This document shows positions 56,873-64,000 of a DNA stretch of 64,000 nt, one piece after another. Every line of letters begins with the position of its first letter. The first letter of the stretch is position 1. The DNA comes from Bemisia tabaci (taxonomy: Eukaryota; Arthropoda; Insecta; Hemiptera; Aleyrodidae), in NCBI RefSeq assembly GCF_918797505.1, contig NC_092800.1:26737577-26801576 (forward strand). The letters run 5' to 3'. Below the pieces are notes generated by a model. That model had not been told where the DNA came from and ran no database searches. It worked only from the letters and a program-made list of their open reading frames with translations. The translations under genes were made by a program, and so were the position numbers.

Positions 56873-57082
56873 CACCGAAAAAAAAGGGAAGTTAAATTAA
56901 CATTCTGAATGTAAAAAAAGTGTGCGAGAACTCATAAATGCTGAATTACCCGCCACAGCACTTAATTTTACATCTTGGCATTGCTGAAGTAACTGCTGTG
57001 GCAGGTATTTTAGCATTTTGTAAGTTCTCGCACACTTTTTTTACATCCAGAATGTTAAATTAACTTCAAATTTTTTTCGGTG
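56873..57082. mobile_element. CACCG-ended foldback MITE
   Basis: CACCGAAAAAAAAGGGAAG ... TTTTTTTCGGTG, flanked by TA. The arms include AAGTGTGCGAGAACT/AGTTCTCGCACACTT. It lies between the two direct repeats. Confidence 0.85.
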
Positions 57083-57083
57083 T

Positions 57084-57183
57084 ATGGAAAAAAACTTCAG
57101 TTGCAGCACTCAAAGCAACGCATTTTCCCTCCTCGATTTGCCATCAGGGTACCTAGCATCAGGATTTTCCCGATTTTATCAGG
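57084..57183 (+). repeat. 100-bp direct repeat, right copy
   Basis: Begins exactly where the foldback MITE ends and ends CGATTTTATCAGG. Confidence 0.85.
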
Positions 57184-57456
57184 ATTTGCGGTCAATCAGG
57201 ATTTAATCCTAATTTCATCAGGATTTTTTGAGAAAAGTCGGCTGTCCGATCGGATTTTTTTATGCTTTCGCGTACGCTCATGCAGAAATTTCAATTTTTC
57301 TCCGCACAAAATTAGGATTTGGAAAATAAAGAAATTAGGATTTAGCAGTCAAAAATCAGAATTCCATCCGGAGTTCTCAGAATGACAAAAAAAAACCAGA
57401 CGCACTGTCCACCCTGTATCGCAAGATGAAGCAGAAATTTTATTTTTCTTCCGACG
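57184..57456. other. AT-rich, TCAGGATTT words
   Basis: Several ATCAGGATTT words continue from the right direct repeat, so the repeat may be longer on this side. Confidence 0.35.
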
Positions 57457-57471
57457 TATCATGGACATGTA

Positions 57472-57807
57472 CACGGAGAATAAAACCTCGTGCGTGGGAC
57501 CCGAAGTTTAGGTCATATGAATCTCTGAAGTTTTCGGATTGAGCATCTGAACACTTTAGATCTAGCTGTCGAGGTTCGAATCTAACATCTGAAACTTCAG
57601 TTCTTACATCTGAAGGACTTTGGTTTTCACATCCGAAAAACTTCGGGCCTCACATCTGAAGTACTTCAGATGTAAGAACTGAAGTTTCAGATGTGTGATC
57701 CGAACCTCGACAGCTAGATCTACAGTGTTCAGATGCTCAATCTGAAAACTTCAGAGACCCATATGACCTAAACTTCGGGTCCCACGCACGAGGTTTTTTT
57801 CTCCGTG
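57472..57807. mobile_element. CACGG-ended foldback MITE, copy 1
   Basis: CACGGAGAATAAAACCTCG ... CGAGGTTTTTTTCTCCGTG, flanked by TA. The arms of about 150 bp include GACCCGAAGTTTAGGTCATA. It is also flanked by a 13-bp direct repeat TATCATGGACATG (57457-57469 and 57808-57820). Confidence 0.88.
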
Positions 57808-57821
57808 TATCATGGACATGC

Positions 57822-58399
57822 ACCGGAAATGGGCCGCGCTAAGCGGAAACATCTATCTCTTCCCTAAACCCAGTGAAGGTTGCCAACGGATGAAAGCCAC
57901 GAAACTGACAACCGTATGTCGAGACACCTTATTCGGAGTCAAAAGATTCCGGGGGGCGTGGACGGGCGACGGGCGCGCAAAGGGCAAAGGGCTGCGCGCG
58001 GAGTGGCGGACACTCCTTTCTCCGGAGAGAGGAAGCAACGCATTCAATTAAAACGGCTCCCTGGCACCCGGCCCAGTCACCCGTGCAGCCCAGTCACCAC
58101 TCCCGGGCCCCGGGCCCCCTCAAAATAATCCGGATCCTCCAGATATTTGCAAGTGAGCCGCCCCTCCCCCTCCCCCACCCCTTTTTTGCCCGCCTTTGAT
58201 GCCCATTTGGATACTGACCGAGATTTGCGTATCCTGGAATGAGTCCGCCGGAGCACCACGCTATCAGCCTCGGTTTGATGGATTCGGTTCGTTAGACTCG
58301 TGACATTTCGTCCGCGGACTGATTGTTGGAATCGATAGACAAAGGAATAGACAAAGAAGACATGAGGAGTATGGAAGGATTCTTTTGGTTGAAATGGTT
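57822..58399. other. Unassigned, partly GC-rich
   Basis: No convincing gene or repeat. Confidence 0.3.
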
Positions 58400-58626
58400 C
58401 ACTGGAAAAAAACACATTGGATCTAGAGTCCAGACTCTTAAAAACATTGATAAGAAAAAAATACTCTTGATTCAATCAGATTTAAGCTTAAATCAAGAGC
58501 CGAGCCTCTTGATTTGAGCGGATTTCCTTTTGATTTAAGCTTAAATCTGATTGAATCAAGAGTCCTTTTTCTTGTCAATGTTTTCAAGAGTCTGGACTCT
58601 AGATCCAATGTGATTTTTTTCCAGTG
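58400..58626. mobile_element. CACTGG-ended foldback MITE
   Basis: CACTGGAAAAAAACACATTGG ends pair with CCAATGTGATTTTTTTCCAGTG-like ends. The arms include GATTCAATCAGATTTAAGC and GTCCAGACTCT. Confidence 0.85.
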
Positions 58627-58862
58627 TAAGGGAGAAATTGTTGGACACGGGAAGTTTGAAACCTTTTGACAAGGACTTCAAAAGTTGTATGTTACAATGA
58701 AAATATCTTTTTAAGTGTTCATTGTGATTTTTGTGCAATTCCACACGTGAAAATTTCATACATCTATTTGTATCTCTCGTTTCAAACTGACCCTTTTATA
58801 CAATTTGTGTCGGTGAAATTTTGGGCTTGGTGGTTTTCATATGAGTGCAAGTAGATCCGAGC

Positions 58863-59250
58863 TGTGGCGAGGCGTGCATGATCGATTATCGGTATTTCTT
58901 CATTCGAAAAAATAGATTCGTAAGGTTTTCGTTCCAAACAACCTGTTAATCGATCCTTTTCTATTGGCTTAAGCGACATATTAATCGATTTATCGTTACC
59001 TTCCAGCCAATATCACAAGCGGCATGCGACGTTTCAAAAATTCCGCCGCCATTTTATTTTTTTACGGATAAATTGTTGGCTGCATCTGTTTGAAAATTTC
59101 TTTGAATTGTTTAAGCAGCACGAAGGAAATTCAGTGAAATTTTCGGACAGCTCCTGTAAAAAAATAAAACTGTGGCGTAAATTTTTAAACGTCGCATGGC
59201 GCTTGGGATACTTCGGCCGGAAGGGACGATATCGCAAAGCACACCACGCC
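58863..59250 (+). repeat. CGAT-rich repeat, copy 4, interrupted
   Basis: TGTGGCGAGGCGTGCATGATC to ATCGCAAAGCACACCACGCC, split by the element at 58999-59225. The next MITE begins two bases after it. Confidence 0.72.
58999..59225. mobile_element. MITE with CCTTCC ends, nested
   Basis: CCTTCCAGCC ... GGCCGGAAGGG. Inverted blocks of about 50 bp include GCATGCGACGTTT/AAACGTCGCATGGC. It splits the CGAT-rich repeat. Confidence 0.78.
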
Positions 59251-59251
59251 A

Positions 59252-59587
59252 CACGGAGATTAAAAACTCGTACTTGGGACCCGAAGTTTAGGTCATATGG
59301 ATCTCTAAAGTTTTCGGATTGAGCATTCGAACACTTCAGGTCTAGCTGTCGAGGTTCGGATCACACATCTGAAACTTCACTTCTTACATCTAAAGTACTT
59401 CGGTTTTCACATCCGAAAAAGTTCGGTTCTCACATCTGAAGTACTTTAGATGTAAAAACTGAAGTTTCAGATGTATGATCCGAACCTCGACAGCTAGACC
59501 TAAAGTGTCAAGATGCTCAATCTGAAAACTCCAGAGATCCATATGACCTAAACTTCGGGTCCCACGCACGAAGTTTTTTTCTCCGTG
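59252..59587. mobile_element. CACGG-ended foldback MITE, copy 2
   Basis: Same family as 57472-57807 and in the same orientation, about 90% alike. The right side has TA; the left flank reads CA. Confidence 0.88.
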
Positions 59588-59811
59588 TACCAGCATCACT
59601 ACACTCGCACCGTTGTCTGTGTGCATGAGTAGCATGGGGCACATTTTTTGGCTCATAATTTTGAGCCACAAGGATAAATTCATTGATAGACCACTTGTAT
59701 TTGAAAAGATCCATTAATGTAATATTATCAAAAGCTAAGATTTACAAAACACTCGTAGTGAAGTTAAGAATAAGACATTTTCACTCCTAGAAATCACAAT
59801 CACAGGGGTCT

Positions 59812-59851
59812 TTCTGGTCCCATGCACGAGTTTTTCCTCCGTGCACTCATG
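59812..59851 (+). mobile_element. Solo end fragment of the CACGG-ended MITE
   Basis: GTCCCATGCACGAGTTTTTC followed by CTCCGTGCA is the right terminus of the same family without the rest. Confidence 0.7.
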
Positions 59852-60454
59852 GATCCGAGTTTAGTAGCCCTAAAAAGAAATCCCTCTCATTTTTTTGAAC
59901 ACCACGGCAACGCCGAACGGACACGAGACCGAGGTCACCAAAACGGACACTTAGGAACCAAAAAGTGCGGAGCCTCTCCTCGGGCGGGCGTAATCTGGCG
60001 CCCCGAAGTTGGGGGCGCGGGAGCCCATTTAAAAGTAAACTTCGCGTAGGCTCCCGCGGCGGGGAGATTTATCGGTTCTACCTACACTGGAGCCGGGTCA
60101 AAACTTGACTCGGCTGATTTAAGGGCCTCACGTCGCCACCAGAATCCCTAATTGTGTCGCCTCTTCATAGACCGGCCAACCAATGCATAACTAAGTTCGA
60201 ATTTGGAATATTGATTAGGGTCCGACCCGATGATTTCCTGTCATCAGCGTGCGTCCACCGCCCCGGGATTTTCCGCGACTTTTCCGGACCCAAACTAAGT
60301 TCCGGGTCTGCCCCGGGAGCAACGGGTTACGTGCGTTGCCACACCTACCTGTGCGCCACGTTACCAAGTTAATGAAAGCACCGAAGACATGAACACGGAG
60401 CACTCGTATCTACTAATACGGGGGAGAAATGATGCAGCTATGAAACAACTCGAC
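59852..60454. other. Unassigned, GC-rich in part
   Basis: No convincing gene or repeat. Confidence 0.3.
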
Positions 60455-60680
60455 AGAGTATGGACAACTCGAAATATGTAGCTCTAAGGGCCCAAAAAGG
60501 TAGGTATAACCTTTGAAAACGAAACATGTCATGCACTGTCAATTTTTAAACTCCAATATCAAACGAAAATGGACAAAAAAATTCATAAGTAAGCATTTTT
60601 CCGCAAAAATGAGTAAGTTTATGCAAAAATCAAATCAAGTGCGTGCTTTAGCAATGACAGTTCCCAACAATGGAGATGTT
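60455..60680 (+). repeat. Diverged relative of the outer Mutator-like element
   Basis: AGAGTATGGACAACTCG, GGGCCCAAAA and AAATGAGTAAGTTTATGCAA match the interior of 11728-12323 in the same order. Confidence 0.6.
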
Positions 60681-62489
60681 GCATGTGTGAGGGATATATG
60701 CGATTTGACCATTGATTCTTATGTAAAAGTTCGCGAGAAACACGATGGTGCCACTGGTTTTCCCTGAAATCATCTCCCAAGCTCAAAAAAAGCTCTCAAG
60801 TTGAGGCCAAAATAGAGGGGATATCCCACCCTACCCTGAGAGTCCACCTCTACATCAAAACAAACTCTCCATGCAAAGATAGGGAGCAAATACAATAGCA
60901 GGGTTGCCACGTGATTTGGGGACTCCAAAACTGAAAATACGTCCAGTCCACTTTACCCCATGAGTTTGGTTACTTGGACTGAAAGGTCGGTTTGACAAAC
61001 CGTACAGTCAAGAATTTTGAAAATTCGGCGATTTCACCCCTCTATGTAAAGAATATTCTGTAAAAATATCAAGCCTGGAAGTTGGGTTGGTCTCCTTCTA
61101 AAAAATAAAATAGGAGCAGAGCATTTAAAAAACCACAACCGAGATGTTTGACTGCCGACATAGTCTGGCGTAACGATTATTTAAAGGGGGTAGTCTAGCT
61201 GGGTGAGATTGTGCAAAATGTAATATTTTATCTCAATTTGACAACACCGCTTGTGTAATCACGATGCTCTACAGATGTTAAGCAGTTCTGGGACGAAAGT
61301 TATCGCGTAGAAAGTAATGGGAACTTACCCGATAACTTTTCCGTTCGTTGAAAGTCCACAGTTGCCGCATCATGGAATGGTTGATACTTTTGATTATACA
61401 ACAGTCCATAGGCATCGTATTTTTGGCCCGTTTCTACCCATTTAAAGTTAATTCGGATAGAACTATTTCAATAACTAGAGCTTGCAATGAGGGAGCCAGA
61501 GAATTCATCAACGCCTCCATACTCAGCTCCCATTTACGACCAGAAAAATGACCTTTTTCTCAGCGCTTTGCGACGCCGGATCGCAGCCAGCGTTGACGCC
61601 GATAAAAGTCCCAGTTTTTTCACTCGAGCAAAAGAGGACCAGAGAAATTTAAAGTGAAAAGTTTCAAAACTGCACCAACTAGTTTAGAGTTCTTAGCGAC
61701 CAGGAAAACAGAAGAACTCGAGAAAGCAGAGGGACTTTCATTCAGCGGGAGAAAGCATGTAAAACCCAGAGAATTTTGGATCTTAGTTTTGACGGACGAA
61801 AATTGAACGTTTTAGATGTCAACTTTGTCCTCTCTATAATTATTATTGTACATGGAAAACACGTGGAATTAGAGTTTAGATGATCATTTTTTCAGCAGGG
61901 GCAATAATTGATGTGAGAAATTTCATGAACCTTTTATTTTTTCGAACAATGTATTAAATGCTTTATTAGTCAACTGCATAGAAGAAGGAATTTGCCCACT
62001 ATGCATTATCGCATACCAATGGAGAAAGTGTAAGCTTCTGAAATTTGATAAATTGTATTCATTAATAGAATTTATTAAGTGAGCTCGAAGAATATTCTCA
62101 GTTTTTAAATTGAACAAATTTTGGAGGAGTTAAAATGATATACATCATTTCGCTAAATCACACAGGTATAAATCGTACATGCTGCTCTATGAACTCAAAA
62201 GGTGGTCAATTATCTTACTTTTAGATATATTTTGTATACTAATTGCGCGCCTTATAAGAAAAACATTGTTAAAAATACTGTGAATTTGGTTCATCAAGCA
62301 CTTTTATGAAAAACAAAACCGAAACTCTCGTGCGAACTCCCCATTAGAGGAAAATATGTCACGAAACTTTTTGTTCCCCAAAAATTAGTCAGAGGCGCAT
62401 CGTGTTTCCACTAGAAGGAGAATTAGTGACGCATGCCTGTTATTGGATACAAATAGTCTTGATCGGTGGGTTGACAAAATTTCCGACTT
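60681..62489. other. Unassigned
   Basis: AT-rich. No gene or element is recognised. Confidence 0.3.
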
Positions 62490-62775
62490 TGAAATTTCCA
62501 CACAAAAACCTGGATTGACATTTCCGCACAAAATCAGCCGGCAAAACTTTATTTTGGGCACGATTTGGCAACCCCGCGTAGTTTCATACTGACCTATTGT
62601 TCGTCGGGGATTACTATATTCTTTGTAAAAGATAACAGCGTCAGTTTTTTCATCATTTGATGGCAAGGAACCGTGTGTAACTTCATGTAAATTGTGCGGG
62701 AAATATTTTGTGCGGAAACGTCAATCACGATCTTCGTGTGGAAAAGTCACAATCCCAGATTTTGTGCGGAAAATG
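62490..62775. repeat. TTTGTGCGGAAA inverted repeat
   Basis: ATTGACATTTCCGCACAAAA and the inverse TTTTGTGCGGAAA...GTCAATC occur around a middle of about 140 bp, with extra copies at the right end. Confidence 0.6.
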
Positions 62776-62869
62776 CACATACGAGTACTTCCCCTTGATC
62801 GACAATAATCGATAGCTCACGATTAATATCCACAATGGAAAGTATATCCTAAATCCAAGACCCATGCAA

Positions 62870-63285
62870 CACTGAAAAAATATTCTCGGCGTTTTTACCA
62901 AGGTCCGTTGGTACCTTTACCATCTCACGTTTTTTACCAATTATTGGTAATTTCACCAAGAGAGACTTGTAAGCTTACCTAAAAATCGGTATTTTTACAG
63001 TTTTTTTTTCAGGTAAGATTACCACTTTTATTGGTAATCAATTCCCGGTAACTTTGCCATTTTATCTTAGTAATTCTACCACGAGTCGATAAAAAATATT
63101 GGCGTTTTTACCGGGGTCCAGTAAAATTACCGAGAAAGTCAATAATTTTACCGAGATATCTCGGTAAAATTACCAATTCCATGAATGATAATTTTACCAA
63201 GAAAAAACTGGGATCAAATAGAACCCTGAATTTTTGGTAATTTTAACCTTTTCTTAGTAAATACACCGAGATTTTTTGTTTAGTG
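62870..63285. mobile_element. CACTG-ended MITE with GGTAAAATTACC words
   Basis: CACTGAAAAAATATTCTCGG ... CCGAGATTTTTTGTTTAGTG ends, flanked by AA on both sides. The interior has more than ten TTGGTAA/TTACC words in both orientations. Confidence 0.8.
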
Positions 63286-63287
63286 AA

Positions 63288-64000
63288 GAACCTCACCTTG
63301 CTCATTCTCCGAGGAAGCTAGATCCTGATAAACCAATCCAACAATCCATCATTGGGTGGTTTTTCCGGGCACAGATTCCGACTTCCCTCGTGCAAAGATG
63401 CATATCGCGCGAAACACGACCCTTCACGTGCCGGACGGGGATGTACGCCAAGGAGCTTCAGTGTCTCGGGTCGGTCTGTCAAGTCGCAGAAATACATACA
63501 AATGAGTTTTCGCTAAGGCGCATCACTTCCTTGCGCTTCGCGACACGTAACCGCTATAGTCGCCCGTCACCCTAAACCTTTGCGGAGTTAGACGTTCGTT
63601 TATCCCGTCATCTGACTCCGCTCCCATTTTGCTTTTTGCGGATCCGTTTTTTCATGTTTATGTTTAGGATCCGATGTCAAACCCCAACTTGTAACAATCT
63701 TTGTTGAATGAAGGATTTGCTATGCACCAACCGAGGCTGAAAGTTGAAGGCGCGCGTAGATAGCTATAGTGTGAAACCGCGTACCTTCATTCGCAACGTT
63801 GCAGAAGTCCTGGCATTGTTTAGTTTTTCTTTGGCAAACTAGTCAACGTAATTTCTTGAAAACTTCCTTGATTTTTTCCCCTGTTTGTCCCCTGGCCCTG
63901 CTCCTCAAACTCAAACGTTTATATGTAGCACGAAAGTTTTGAGTCCGGCCAACCGAAATTCTCCATCGTACACGCAGAAACCAAAAATCCAATTCAGTCA
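63288..64000. other. Unassigned right edge
   Basis: No frame or repeat I can support. Confidence 0.3.

Noticed and set aside
62385..62666. 93-codon minus-strand frame as a gene
   Set aside because: No recognisable domain, overlaps an inverted repeat, and no splice or expression evidence.

Overview
The window looks like animal, most probably insect, nuclear DNA. It has a spliced gene with GT-AG introns, a Ty3/gypsy-type LTR retrotransposon, and many short foldback and terminal-inverted-repeat (TIR) DNA elements. No operons, ribosome binding sites, CRISPR arrays or rRNA genes are visible. A hemipteran-like genome is possible, but the species cannot be fixed from this sequence. A 500-base N gap lies at 36048-36547.

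The only host gene I can read from start to stop is on the minus strand at 728-9105. It has six coding exons encoding 295 residues and is recognisable as TBC1D7, the third subunit of the TSC1-TSC2 complex that restrains Rheb/TORC1. Its introns hold a palindromic minisatellite, a GC-rich hairpin element with an internal 50-bp tandem array, and poly(A) runs.

From about 9.5 to 28 kb the DNA is a patchwork of non-autonomous elements, often nested. These include a hAT-like MITE, two nested Mutator-like elements with 9-10 bp target duplications, two large elements ending in CACTATGGAACGCC with long CpG-rich arms, three copies of a TA-flanked MITE, a second (inverted) copy of the GC-hairpin/VNTR element, and several foldbacks. 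At 32.4-35.1 kb a large inverted repeat (arms of about 0.95 kb, roughly 98% alike at the peptide level) surrounds a spacer with what look like captured host exon fragments and a tRNA-like relic.

At 37.5-45.1 kb there is a stack of insertions. A 7.04-kb Ty3/gypsy element (LTRs 37884-38233 and 44572-44923, 5-bp target duplication GTAGT, tRNA-Phe primer site) sits inside a foldback MITE, beside an older repeat that was itself hit by a 138-bp MITE. The gag and pol frames of the LTR element are recognisable (two CCHC knuckles, protease DSG, RT, RNase H, integrase DDE). They are broken by about nine frameshifts, mostly at homopolymers, and the RT active site reads YVDN instead of YxDD.

From 45 to 64 kb no coding gene is convincing. 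The region holds a 650-bp near-palindrome, a hAT element with a perfect 8-bp target duplication and an internal minisatellite, a 25-bp minisatellite, a strong G-quadruplex tract, and a group of at least six foldback elements that share CACnG(R)AAAAAA termini but have different insides. I found no evidence of a new enzymatic or defence system. The novelty here is in the mobile-element biology.
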